This document shows, in pieces, positions 13,619-25,271 of a DNA stretch of 64,000 nucleotides. The stretch's first letter is position 1. The number at the start of each line of letters is the position of its first letter. The notes under the pieces were generated by a model that saw only the letters and a program-made list of their open reading frames with translations, was not told the DNA's origin and did not search any database. The translations under genes were made by a program, and so were the position numbers. Origin of the DNA: Paulownia fortunei (taxonomy: Eukaryota > Streptophyta > Magnoliopsida > Lamiales > Paulowniaceae); contig CM033109.1 of the NCBI GenBank assembly GCA_019321725.1, positions 18,693,993 to 18,757,992 of the forward strand, read 5' to 3'.

Positions 13619-14090
13619 CTTCAAAGAAACAATTTTTCTTCCATGCCACCATGAATTTCCTTCAAGTTCCACATCATTTCCTTCAGAAAACAAAATCCCT
13701 CCAGAATTTACCTATAACCACACTAACAAAAAATGCAAGATCAGACTTTTTCTTCTGAAAGAACAAATCTTGAATCTTCCACAACCCAAATCCTCTAATC
13801 CATTTAGACTCGCAAGAAACAAATCTAAAAATCAGAAAAAAGAGAAAAAAACAATTCCCTCAATTTCCCTCATTTTGCTTTGTTTTATCTCTTTGTTTTT
13901 CTTCTGTGTAAAAGATAGCCAAAACCCTGTGAAAACCACCCCCTCCACACCATGGCTTAAACCCCAACACTTATACCATTGACCCCTGTCACCGGATCCA
14001 TCGGTAGAAGCCCAATGATCCACTGGCTATAGAAGGTTACCGCAAAGAACTGCCTGAAGACCTGTTCTTTTGTGGGACATAGACGATGCA
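13619..14090 (-). other. Probable 5' UTR exon of the TRP gene with short upstream ORFs
   Basis: Sequence between the 5' UTR donor and the G-box. It holds short minus-strand ORFs such as 14080-14027 (17 codons, starting MSHKRTGLQ) and a 14-codon ORF starting MDPVTGVNG near 13.99 kb. Both would lie upstream of the main start if transcribed. Transcription start not determined. Confidence 0.4.
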
Positions 14091-14096
14091 GGATGC

Positions 14097-14108
14097 TTCC
14101 ACGTGGAA
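14097..14108. promoter_or_regulatory. Palindromic G-box upstream of the TRP gene
   Basis: TTCCACGTGGAA is a 12-bp perfect palindrome centred on CACGTG (14100-14105). CACGTG G-boxes are bound by plant bHLH and bZIP factors. It lies at the far 5' edge of the putative leader, so it may be promoter or 5' UTR. Confidence 0.5.
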
Positions 14109-14109
14109 G

Positions 14110-16827
14110 TGAGATGGGAATCCTGTGGTCTTTCCTCGTTTACACCATCGAGAAAAACGTTGGGTCACCAAGCGAGGGAATTTTCTTTAAATTTTGTGTT
14201 AATTCCGTTGTCCCTCAATTTTTTTGTAGGAATTTTGATAATAACAATAATGATAATAATTAATAAATTAATGTGGGGTACGATTTGTTTTGAATTTTTT
14301 TAGGTTATGATTCTTTTTTTTTATTACCAAGGGAATCCGATTTTTAAGGAGCTTTGTATAATTGTCCCAACAAAATTGCAACTAATTTTTGTTAAGTTTT
14401 GCCTTAAAACTCACCAAATTCATGCCTAACCAAGAAACATCTGTGGTTTAACTAAAACTTAGCATGAAAACTCAGTATTTTCCACCAAGGAAGAAAAACA
14501 CTTAAATATATATTTTGTAGAAAAAAAATATTTTTTGAATGTTTATAATGGTTACACTTATAGTTCTGTTGTAATTTTATTTTATATTTTATACGTCGTG
14601 TGTATATAATTAATTTTAAAATATTTTATACCTCTATCGTATATGTGTGAATATGCAATACAAGATATAATACAAAAATGAGATAAAATTTCAAACTGCC
14701 TTAGTAAATATTATAAAATAATTGAAATTGAAAGATTGTTTTTGTGCAATGATAAAAAAAAATTGATTATCAAAATAAATAATTTAATAAGTAACTTTTT
14801 GTTTCTTTTTTTGAGAAATTGTTGGAAATTGTAGTTTACAAAAATGAAAATAAAAATTAAAGAATGAATTGGAAGAAGGGCATGATGATTCATTAATAAA
14901 CTATGAAGAAATAAATGCATTGATTGTTTAATTTAGGAAAGGAGGAGAATAACTCATGGGACAAATGAATGAATAATAATAAATAATTAAAAAAAAACTT
15001 AGTTATTTAAATCACGTGCATGTAGATCTACTTCCACTAACTATATTACTTGTCTAATGCATCCCTCCATTAATTTTAGTTGGCAAAGAAAGATTCCTCT
15101 GCCACCCTTTAGATCTAACTCAAAAATTTAACAATTTCACAAGGTTATTCTGGTCATTTCATATGATGTGGCATCCAAGCTAAGCATGTACTTTTTGAGA
15201 AAATTTTAAGGCACATGGGGTTTGGTCACACAAATTCAACTTAATAAATTAATATATTTTAATTAATAGACTTATAATTATCGAGTAATTAATTTTCCTT
15301 TTTAAAGACAATGATCATTCATAATATATATATATATATATATGAAAATACATCTACCACTTGATTGGTCGAACTCAATCCAAATCAAATTTCTATATTT
15401 TATTAAAGACTTCATTTTCAATACTACCAGTCGAACCATATTTTCAATACACCAATAATTATCACAAAAATTCTTATTTTGAAAAGATACATTATATAAT
15501 CAAGTGCCACATCAGATGAAAGCAGAATCCTACGTGGCATCAGGACAGCCCTCAATTGGGTGCTTTTTCACTGGGTATTATCTGGAAACAAGAAAAACTT
15601 CAAATTCAAGAATGAAAAAAGGAGGTAAACGAAGGTGACGGCGACAAGGTGACATGTGCGGGTGGGGGGGCTAGATAATGTAACGGCGTTGGAGACGGAG
15701 GGATAAGGTTGAGGGGGCCCATTCTTCTTTCTTTCAGTCATTGAAGATGTCGATGAAAATAAGAAAAGAAAAAAGAAAAAAAGGTACAACTATTTTAGTA
15801 GTGACGGTTAGAAGGTCAAAGGAGGGCGTTTGTTTTTGTCGTGTAGCAATTGACAGGAAAACGCCTGGCCAAAGGGAATAAAGTAAGTACTTTAGTGAAA
15901 AATAAAATTATTTTTACCCACTTTAACCCTCAATATTCACTTGGATATTTGTGAAAATTTTGGTTGGTGTAAAAACTCGTATACCATAATTTAAAAATAT
16001 TCATGTTTTGTTTATTTTCTTTGTATACATTGTGAATTTAATGGATAATGTTTGTATTTTTACTCAAATAGTTACTACACATATTATTTATCTATCATAT
16101 TATACTTGATGAATAATACCTTATTTGACAAATAATTTTTATTTAAATTATATTAAAATTAATTATAGCTATTAATTGAATCTCATAAAATTTAAAAAAA
16201 AATACTAATATTAAGAATTTATAAAAATAATAATAATTATTATTACATAGTTATCTCTACGTTGTGTTATAATTATAAATTAAGATAATATATTGACACA
16301 TACAAAATATTTTTTATATAATTTAAAAGGGAGTGTCATCACAATATATACCAAATTAACAAAAAATAAGGTGTATTTTTGCAACCAAATAATGTATTTT
16401 ATATTTATAATTTACTCGTATGCTTACAAATTGATATATTATTCATTCATGTATTTGAGACGTGATTTTTATTTATTTATTGTTGCTACACATTATTCAT
16501 TTGATCAATAAAAAGAAGATGTAAGTGAGGAGTTATAAATATGATAGATTTTTTTTCACACGCGGAAACGAATTAGAATCCAAGAACAAGGGTGGAAAGT
16601 GGACTTAGTTAAAGGTTTGTACATATTAACCGGTTTTGCCGCGGTAAAAAAAGAAAATGTACTGAATAGGAATGCGATTGACCCGGCGAGCGCGTTGGTA
16701 AAGAGACTGACAGGAAAAAGAGAAGGCAGTTAAAAATAGTTAGTGGAGAAAAATACGGGGATAAAAAAATGGGAATCTAGACAAAGGGCCCGTAAATTTT
16801 AGGCCACAATAAAGAAAAGAATATATT
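14110..16827. other. Intergenic DNA, no gene seen
   Basis: AT-rich. A somewhat GC-richer patch at 15.60-15.73 kb reads as G-rich on plus and could be the transcribed 5' part of something, but no protein frame is recognised. No terminal repeats noticed. Confidence 0.5.
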
Positions 16828-16844
16828 CCCTCGGATCCATTATT
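16828..16844. repeat. SINE target-site duplication, left copy
   Basis: CCCTCGGATCCATTATT, identical to 17194-17210. Confidence 0.92.
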
Positions 16845-17193
16845 TTTTTTTTTTTTTTTTTTTTATTTTTTGATAACTCAGATTCCTAGATTGCGCCAGA
16901 CTAATTCTGGACCTCCTAGACACATGTCCCTAGCACCTAGAAGGGGGTAAATCGCGGGATATGCCTCAACCAACACCCAGGTTCCCAACAAGAACTGTAC
17001 ACTTCTGCGCACAAGGAGCCCAACCCACAGTGATCGCTCGAAACACCTCAGTCGCAGGGTCCCACTGACAGCCCAGTGATTGCTTCATACTGAAATGAAT
17101 CCGCAGGTTCCCACCAGGATTCGAACCCCCACCCTGCCGCTGGAAGCAAGTTCAAGTCAATTGTTCCGCCAGTTGAGCTGTGCCCCGGGGGAC
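16845..17193 (-). mobile_element. Full-length tRNA-derived SINE with poly-A tail and TSDs
   Basis: Read on the minus strand, the element begins GTCCCCCGGGGCACAGCTC at 17193. It contains an A-box-like CAGCTCAACTGG (17180-17169) and a canonical B box GGTTCGAATCC (17127-17117), the internal RNA polymerase III promoter of tRNA-derived SINEs. It runs through about 250 bp of tRNA-unrelated body and ends in an A-rich tail (T run on plus, 16845-16864). A perfect 17-bp target duplication, CCCTCGGATCCATTATT, flanks it at 16828-16844 and 17194-17210. The SINE body is clearly GC-richer than its surroundings. The perfect duplication suggests a fairly recent insertion. I do not know the family name; it would be mobilised by LINE machinery. 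Confidence 0.92.
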
Positions 17194-17210
17194 CCCTCGG
17201 ATCCATTATT
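17194..17210. repeat. SINE target-site duplication, right copy
   Basis: CCCTCGGATCCATTATT, identical to 16828-16844. Confidence 0.92.
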
Positions 17211-19472
17211 ATTTTTATTTAGTTTAGTTTGTTTGAATACGCAATTTTAATTAAAAATAAAAAAATATAAAGATTTGGATCATGTACAAAATTATTTTTA
17301 TGAATAGTAGTTGATAGTTAATGATGTCATATCATTATTTTAAATAGAATATATTTATGAATTTATGAAAAATGATTTTTATTTTAGAATATGGAGTCAT
17401 ATTATTGGATGCCCAAAAATAAATTCTAAAAAATAAAGTATATATATATATATATATGAGAAAGAAATAATTAATAGTACAATTTTCAAACTATATAACT
17501 TCTCAATATAAGTCATTTTATCTTGTTTTGCTTACTAATAATATATATGATTTTTTCTAAACTCTTTAAAACTTTTATTGAAATTCAAAAAAAGGTGCAA
17601 AAATTAAGAGAGTTTAAGCCTTAAGGGTGTGTTTTTTTAATTTCTAAAAGCAATAATTTTAAAAACAACTTAACATCCTGATTTTAATTACAAATATTTT
17701 TTGTTTTTTCATTAAATGTCTTTTGTTTCCCCATTTTTTTCTTCTCTGTTACAACGAAACCAAATTCCAAATCAAGATTTAAACTTGCCCACATACAAAT
17801 CTACTGATTTTCAACACATTTAGGGTTGAATATTATAAACTTTTTGAATTCTCGAGTTAATGTGTCTAAAATTAAAATTAAAAATAAAAAAAATGATTGG
17901 GCTGCTATTGATAAGGTATTGTATTAGCAAATTTATTGATGAGGTCGAGGTTTCTCAACTAGTAAGTCTTGGGTTCAAGTCATAATTGTCATTTCATTAT
18001 TGATTGTATTTTATTAGTTATTAACGAATAAATTGATGTAATTATTAATTAATATGTTACCATAATATAATTATCATTTCTTTAAAAAAAAATTGATACA
18101 CTAAAATTAGTGCAGCAAATGAATACAACAACTTTTGCAAAATGATGCATTTGGCATTTGTAATGGAGATCAATGTGGTGAGAAAAATTGCAAATTCAAA
18201 CAAAAGGCCTATTTAGTTGACTTAATAATTTCAAATTATAATCTTGACTATGCAGTGTTGCAAAACTACTTCAATTGTGCCAAGAGAAAAAAAAAAAAAG
18301 AAATTGACTAGAAGATAATTCATGATTAATTTGAATTTGGTTTCTTTGTCCCAAATTTGAAAAATTCTTAGATGTTTGGGAATAATTAATAGCATACCAA
18401 CTAATAATTAATTTTTCAAGTAATTGCATATTTTTGCATTTTTATTGGAGAGGCGAATTATATATTCGTTATATCAAGCTATCCATTGATGTAATTACTA
18501 AATTAAACTATACATGTAAAAGGAATAAACTAGTACTAAATAAATATTTTCGTACTTGGGTGAGATTCGAAATATTCATAGAGTCACTGAGTCCTCAATC
18601 TTACACACAGCCAAACCTCACCTCATTGGAATTGCAAATAATTGCATTGTGGATACTTTTGTTAAACATTTGCAATTATGAATACTTAACAATAATTATC
18701 ACACTTTTCAATTCAATTATAAGGCAAATGGATTTATTCTTGCCAATGGAGGTAATATACATTTGACATGTGATTACTTATATTTCAAAAAAAAAAAGAC
18801 CAATTATGCTACTTTAATTGTAATTGTTATGAGTTTTATCGATGTTGCATTTGGTGTATATATATTCGGTATAATATTCATTTTTAAAGTGTTCGATTAT
18901 TTACAAAATGAAATATTTTACTTTTATCGATACATTAAATGTATGATATATCTGATATAACATGAATAGTTAATCTTAAAGTTGGATTTAGTCGAATTGG
19001 GTCTAGACAAGAAAGTTTCAAATAGTGAAATATTAGTTCTTATATTTGGCCAAATCCGATAGGACAAGTGAATTTTATGAATTTTTACCTATCATGTGAT
19101 TTATTAACATTTCATAAAAAGTGGTGAATCATAAGATAATTAGTTGGATTTGACCAAAAATAGGAATAAGAATTCTTGGAAGTTGGGAAGTTCTAGTTCA
19201 AACAGAACACAATTCAATCACAAATTAAAAATAAATTCATTTTTACGATGTAATTGATCCACATAGCGAGAAAAGTGACTACTCACAATGCAATCCCAGT
19301 TTCCAAATTATTGGGCTAAATTGAGTTCAAGACAAGGTCTATGCAAGGTGCATCAACTTCAAGAATTGAACATATTTATCAATTCAATGTTCTAAAACAA
19401 TAAAAAGAATTATATGGAGCCGGACATTCATTCAAACTTTTATGCAGTTTCGCATAGTTCTGAATCATATTG
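17211..19472. other. Intergenic DNA, no gene seen
   Basis: AT-rich. Two open frames at 18434-18766 and 18763-18960 have no recognisable motif, are compositionally AT-driven and are probably chance. A short tRNA-like string with CTCAACTAGTAAG and GGGTTCAAGTC at about 17950-17985 is noted separately as too compressed for a SINE. Confidence 0.5.
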
Positions 19473-20043
19473 GGTAAATAAAACTTTACTTTCCAAGTTT
19501 TTATTATTTTGGTATATCAGTTAAAAATAAATTTTAATTTTTGTCACTCAAGGTACATTTATTGTAATATTTTGTTCCTCATATTAAATTTATTTTGAAA
19601 TATTTTTTATTAACTACCGCTGCATATGTATTTTTCATATTTTTATGCAAAAATTAAAAAAAATGCATCGTAATTTTTTATTATTATCAATAATAAATAC
19701 ATGATAAATGATGGTATTTTTTATGATTATTAGTCGTGTTTTCAGTATTAAAAATAATAATAAAATATTATATTGTATTTTTTTTAATTTTTGTATGAAA
19801 AGATAAAAAAAATGAACGACAACGGCCGGCGAATAATATTTTGATAAAAATTTAATTTGAAATTGATATTAGTGGGCAAAGTATTATAATAAATATAAAT
19901 TGAGGGAACAAAGTGCTTATTATTTAATTTTTGAAAATAAAGTATTAGAATGATTAAGTTTTATAGAATAAAATTTTTAAATTTACTTTTGAAAAATACT
20001 GTATCAAAATTATCAAATTTGAGTGAACGAAGTGCCATTTATC
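19473..20043. mobile_element. Foldback (long inverted-repeat) element, MITE-like
   Basis: The left half from 19473 and the reverse complement of the right half up to 20043 align along most of their length. Paired landmarks include TTTATTGTAATATTTTG on the left against the inverse TTTATTATAATACTTTG on the right, and GCAAAAATTAAAAAAAATGC against ACAAAAATTAAAAAAAATAC. The centre lies near 19.72 kb. The right arm has an extra segment of roughly 80 bp. No coding capacity; a clear target duplication was not found. Likely a foldback MITE or a Mutator-type non-autonomous element. Confidence 0.6.
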
Positions 20044-20220
20044 TTTTTATATTTGCCTCTAGAATTCTTTTTTAACATGTTTTGTGAGGAATAATTCTTA
20101 GTTAACTATTAGTGGGACAAAAAAGAGTTGGCATAACAGCATAAATAAGTGGTGGAGTGGAATCTAACCTATTGAGATTTTGTTTCAACATACAGATCAC
20201 TTTCCTACTATTAATGATTA

Positions 20221-20252
<32 letters not shown>

Positions 20253-21400
20253 TGCTTACACAAAGTCCAGGCTTTCGCCTGCTAATCAATCCTAGGGGAG
20301 GTCCGTCCTCCCCTATTTCAGCCTCCAAATTGAAATTGGGTTGAACTCTGAATATATGATAATTAACTTTGTTCTCCAAACATGAATTTAAATCTAAGGG
20401 AAGTCTTTAATGTTTTATCATAATCCAAATTTGATAAGCTTGAGAATTGAGATTATATTTGACAACTTATAATGTGATTCCACTTCAATTTTGAATCTTT
20501 ACTCAATCATGGGTTATATTTTAAAAGGTTCAAAATTGGATTCCCTCACGTCAAAATCGAGATCCTAATTGGTTAATCCAATTGATTTACATATGTAATT
20601 AGGCTTAAAATCGCTTAAAACACAGAAAAGTTTGCCCAAAATTGTATGTGGTCACGTTAGCAATATGGCCAAAATAAGCGAAGTATGGAATATAGCCATA
20701 GTAACAAATTTGGAATACGAGAATAATATGTTGACCGTTAAAATTCATAATTTGAGTATTTTTTAGGATAATTTTAAAAAAATTGATAAAATCTTATTTA
20801 CATAAAAAATCCATCATTAAAATTATCAATTAATTTGTGAATATATCAAAATAAAATACTTAATTATTTTATTAAAATAATATATTTATGTGTGAAGTCT
20901 GTCAATAAAAATTATGTTATCTAATAGACTTATATATATGTATTGAAGAAATGGAAAAATAATACTAGTATAATATAACCTCATTAAAATAGGAGTAAAA
21001 TTAAGAAATAAATTTTGGTATTAATAAAAAAATTGAGAAATCATATTATATTCCAATTGACAAATATTATATACGAGATTTCAATTTTCTATAAAAATAT
21101 CGTGTTTTATTTGAATTATTTTTAAAAAATTTAAAATGTTTTTTTTACTATGAATAAAGCCTCATCCATGTTCAAATGATTCACATAAAAAAAAAAAAAA
21201 AAAGAGAGAAGTATTTAGGACAAGAATCATTTGATGAGAAACCAATTGGCTGCCATATGCACAAACATTGGCATTCTCCTTTCCTATCACAAATTCAAAC
21301 CAAAGAATTAGTGTAGGAGAAAAAAGTCAAATTCTGTCATTTTCAAAACTTTATAATTTTTTGGCCAACAGTTTTAAGAGCACATGACAAGTGAGAGGTA
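20044..21400. other. Intergenic DNA with a short GC hairpin, no gene seen
   Basis: AT-rich, with an AT microsatellite at 20220-20252. A 9-bp perfect stem (TAGGGGAGG / CCTCCCCTA, loop TCCGT) lies at 20293-20315. Nothing coding. Confidence 0.5.
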
Positions 21401-21403
21401 CAT

Positions 21404-21440
21404 GGGATGGGATGGGATGGGATGGGATGGGGTGGGGTGG
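21404..21440 (+). repeat. (GGGAT)n repeat with G-quadruplex potential
   Basis: Five-base GGGAT units pass into GGGGT units. Four or more GGG runs separated by two bases satisfy the usual G3 N1-7 quadruplex pattern on the plus strand. Confidence 0.85.
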
Positions 21441-21589
21441 CCCATCTCAATTGAGAGAGAGTGAGAGAGAGGAGAATTACCTTTTTCATGGATCAGGCTA
21501 AAATTCTACCCCAAAGAACCTGGAGCTAATAATATAAAGCTGCCAAAAAGACAATCATTACTTATCATAGACGTAACTTTTTTAAAAAA

Positions 21590-22265
21590 TTTGAATTGAT
21601 GTTTGATGGTTAGAATTTATTTAAGTTCTCGTTCGATTTGGTATTATATCCAATTTTATATTTTCAAATTTTTGAATTTATTCAAGATTTTTTTTTTCTT
21701 TTTTTCTTTTCTCAAATCTCGAGTTTAATTTGAATTCGAATATAAAATTTAAGTTAAGTTCGAACTTATCCAAATTTACTTCATTCTTTCTTTATGATCG
21801 GAAAAATAAAAATAATTAACAATTTTAAAATACTTCAAATAATCAAAATCCAATTATATACATACCGAATGACAAATGGTTCAAGATTAAATGGACTGTC
21901 AATTTAACATCATGGAATGAGTATTCAAAAATTTTCTAGTTAACACAGGAATTGTAATTAAAAATCATAACTAAAAACTTTCAAGTATGAAGTTATGGAA
22001 TCTATGTTTATAAACTTAAAAGTAAAAATTCACATGTTTATACATTAAATTTATTTACTTTACATTATTCACATATACTAAAACCCAATTCAAATTGAGT
22101 ATATCTTCCCTCATGGTCGGCTTGAATTTCAATTCAAATCCTAACATTCATTCAACTTCAGGTTGGCTTGATTTATATAGAGCTTGGTTTGAAAATCATA
22201 AAAAAAAAGAAAGAAAAAGAAAATCCGAGCTTGGATGCTCATTTTGAGTCATTGGCAGCCCTATC
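21590..22265. mobile_element. Candidate non-autonomous hAT-like element (right end only)
   Basis: The segment carries scattered subterminal motifs such as GGTTGGCTTGA, GAGCTTGG and GAATTCGAA. It ends with GAGTCATTGGCAGCCCTA, whose inverse TAGGGCTGCCAATGACTC resembles terminal sequences common in small plant hAT elements. I could not find a convincing left end or target duplication, so the boundaries are provisional. Confidence 0.3.
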
Positions 22266-22269
22266 ATGT

Positions 22270-24098
22270 GTGTTATTCCTTAGTTTAGTTGATTCAACTC
22301 ATCATTACCACAAAAGAGTCTTGAATTAGAACTCAATTATGATAGTGCCCATAAATCAATAATTTTTATGACCGAGGAATATGATTTGATATTTTTGTAG
22401 GGTTGTAATGAAAGACTTGTAAATTAGGCAATTTTCGTAATTCTTAATACGTATATAGGAGGACACCGACTCTTGCGGGGTGTTCACTTGGATTGATCAT
22501 GTAAGATAAGCTATTTTATCCCAAGTAATACAATGTTTCCTTGCTTGATGTGAGCTCATAACTAATGAAAGGCTCGGGCTTAAATTTGAAAACTAAAGGA
22601 TGACGCATCCCAAAACCTAGGTCGGATGATGAGCTTATCCCTTTTCACCACCACACCAAATCCTTTATCTTGTAGCTTTTCATGCTGACCCTCCATAGCT
22701 TTTCACTATGCCTTTTTAACAAATTAATGTCTTGCTTTTTTTTTTTGTTGACGTTGTTAGCACCACCATGATTTGCATACATAAAAAGCTAAAAAAGAAA
22801 AAAAGGAAAAAAAGAGAGAAAATAAAAGAAAGAAAAAGAAGAAAGGTGCCTGTAGTGGTAAAGAAAGAAGTTAAAGAACATAAATATTAAATTTGAAATA
22901 GAAGTAAGAAAGATATGGAGATGAAAAGAAAATTGAGACGAGAAATTCGAACAAGAAAAGTGGAAGAAGGAAGAACAAATCAGTGATTAGGGTTAGGGAT
23001 ACTTAATTCATCAAAATTATCACAATATAAAAATATATTTTTGAAATCGCTTTGAATATTCATTTGAGGTAAGTATAATATTATTTAAATAAAATAATCA
23101 CATTCTTCATTTAATCATAAACTTTATCTATCATTACGGTTTATCTAATCTCCCAAAATAAACGCGGCCTTATTGTCATAGATGTGATATAGGATTAATG
23201 TTTTGGTCTTTCACCTACTTAATACATGTACCCCAGAAAAATATCACTATCTTAACTGCATTATTTGAAATTTTCTCTCAATTATACAGGATTACCTATA
23301 GATTGGTATAACAGTTTGATTTGTACCGTCATTAGGGAAGCACAATTTTCTTCACATGTAGAGACTTCCATCTACTCAGATCTGATAATCGAATAATAAT
23401 AGAGGTATAACACACACAACACACACATGCCATTGAATGCATATAGATGAACAAGGACAGAAAGTTAAAGAGTGATAGCGCGCGCGCACGCGCACACACA
23501 CACACACACACACAGACGAAGAGAGTGATTCTTCAAAACCGAGTACAACCAATATTTGTCAAAAACCTGCCAGGATGCAACTTACCATCAAACTTCTTTA
23601 CATTTATAGCAGCAAAAGACGACTCTAGTGTTGACAAAGGTGACAACTGCACAAATATACCACCACTCTTTCAAAATGCAAATATTATTCAATTTAAAAT
23701 ATATTCAAATCAAGTACTTAACCTAAAATATATAGGACAGAGACTCATAACCTTTCTCCGATTATTATTTTAACTTAATTTGATACGGGGTTTTACAGAA
23801 AATTAAAAATAATGAACATTCTAGGCATTAAAATAATAATTGAAAGTTAGTCGAGTTACTTCACTACTTTTAAAGTAATTTTAGAGAAAAAAATATTATA
23901 TTTTAGAAAATAAAAAATTATTCATGACATAAAAAATTAAATAAAAATATTATTTTTAAAACTAAGTGATTGATTGCATGATTAGACAGCAATGAACACT
24001 TCCAACAATCTTCAAGATTTGAAATGAGCTAAGGATAATACTCTGCAATCCATACAAAAATTAAATATATTCTTACCCTTATTTTAAAATGTAAATCA
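22270..24098. other. Intergenic DNA with simple repeats, no gene seen
   Basis: Contains a long purine-rich (A/G) tract at about 22790-22980 on plus and a (CG)/(CA) run at 23478-23514. The open frame over the CA run translates to repeated H-T and is an artefact. Confidence 0.5.
23478..23514. repeat. (GC)n-(AC)n alternating purine-pyrimidine tract
   Basis: GCGCGCGCACGCGC leads into an uninterrupted CA run. Alternating purine-pyrimidine sequence of this kind can adopt Z-DNA. Confidence 0.9.
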
Positions 24099-24350
24099 CT
24101 AACATTGTTTTTGATAAAAAAATGTGATGAGATTCTTCAATATTATGTCATAGACTATAGAATAATTGTTTAAAATCTCAATAGTAAAATTGGACTGCAA
24201 AAACCACCGCAAATTATCCCAATCACCTGACACCGCTTCAACTGTCGTTAGATAATTGTAAACATCGGCAAATGTTGGGTTTGACATAAAATTTGCATGC
24301 CCGAGAACTGCCCCTGTATTTCCCTTCTCTCCAATTACATTAAATAACAT
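24099..24350 (-). CDS. Unrecognised open frame, possible gene fragment
   Basis: An 83-codon frame with more protein-like composition than its neighbours (for example MSNPTFADVYNYLTTVEAVS and WDNLRWFLQ). An acceptor-like ...GAAATACAG|GGGCAG precedes its central part, so it could be an exon or a gene fragment captured by a transposon. I recognise no family. It stands alone, 0.9 kb downstream of the ORP3 stop codon on the same strand, with no matching exons found nearby. It may equally be chance. Confidence 0.2.
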   Translation of the reverse strand: MLFNVIGEKGNTGAVLGHANFMSNPTFADVYNYLTTVEAVSGDWDNLRWFLQSNFTIEILNNYSIVYDIILKNLITFFYQKQC

Positions 24351-24950
24351 GTGACCAATATAAAATATTTGTTTATTTCTCCCAAAAATGTTATTGAATT
24401 AATTAAGATATCTATTTGCTTATAAAATGCCAAAATAGGGAATAAAATATTACAATACGAGACTTGTAAATTTTATAAACTTATCCTAGGTGGGGAAGTT
24501 TTTATATGATGAATTCCCAAATTTAACAAGTTGGCTCTCCTATTGAGCTCATTTGCCTAGTGTTGTGCGCACTTGCTAACACCAACTTAGCTCAAATTTC
24601 GCAAGCTTGATAATTTTTTTCAGATGAACTCAAATTTGTCTCACATTCTTTCTAGTCCTTTGGACTTATTTATTTCAAGCTATTCTTATTTTTCTTGACA
24701 AAAAAAGGAAACCACAAAATAATATACGTACAAAGAAACTTATATTGCACAATTCAACACACAAACCCAGAAATAGTTCTTGTTTTTCTTGATTAATAGG
24801 ATTCCCCGGTTCAAAAAACTGATATTTAATGGATAAAAGTTGAATTTTGCTACGACTGTTTGGATCATTATATGTTTCTGTGCAATAATTTTTGCAATTT
24901 GTATTCTTTTCGACAGTGCAGGCCCCCAATGTGGAAAATGCTTTTATTTT
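24351..24950. other. Intergenic DNA downstream of ORP3
   Basis: No recognisable gene. Open frames here lack motifs and splice signals. Confidence 0.45.
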
Positions 24951-25271
24951 CCAGATTGGACTCCTCTCCAATATATACTTCTCTCCTCAAATTACACCAT
25001 ATTGTTGTAGAAAATTACCAAATGATAGCAAAATTAAACCACCTTCAAAATTCATTTTTTTTTTTTATAGTTAAATGCCAGGCTAAAACTACCTGCCATT
25101 ACCAAAACTATTCACTCATCTTCAATTCTACAATATTATAAATAGTATAGTTAAGATTATGAAATAAGATTACAACGTACAAATGACCACAAACAACAGC
25201 TAATTCTACATCAAACCAAAAAGTTGTCCAGCAACGGTAGAAACCAACTGCAACACCAATAAAGTATTACC
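24951..25271 (-). other. Probable 3' UTR and flank of ORP3
   Basis: Non-coding sequence following the ORP3 stop on the minus strand. The polyadenylation site is not fixed; several A-rich stretches on the minus strand could serve. Confidence 0.4.

Noticed and set aside
17117..17180. tRNA gene on the minus strand
   Set aside because: A and B boxes are present, but there is no cloverleaf-consistent 3' half, and the sequence is the head of a SINE with tail and target duplication.
17935..18050. Second SINE with CTCAACTAGT and GGGTTCAAGTC
   Set aside because: The two box-like strings are only about 15 bases apart, too close for A and B boxes, and there is no A-rich tail or duplication.
18434..18960. 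Two adjacent plus-strand open frames (110 and 65 codons)
   Set aside because: AT-driven composition, no motif, no splice or promoter context; treated as chance.
21404..21440. Interstitial telomere repeat
   Set aside because: The unit is GGGAT, not the plant telomere TTTAGGG.
23447..23773. 108-codon plus-strand frame
   Set aside because: Begins in the CA microsatellite and shows no family similarity.
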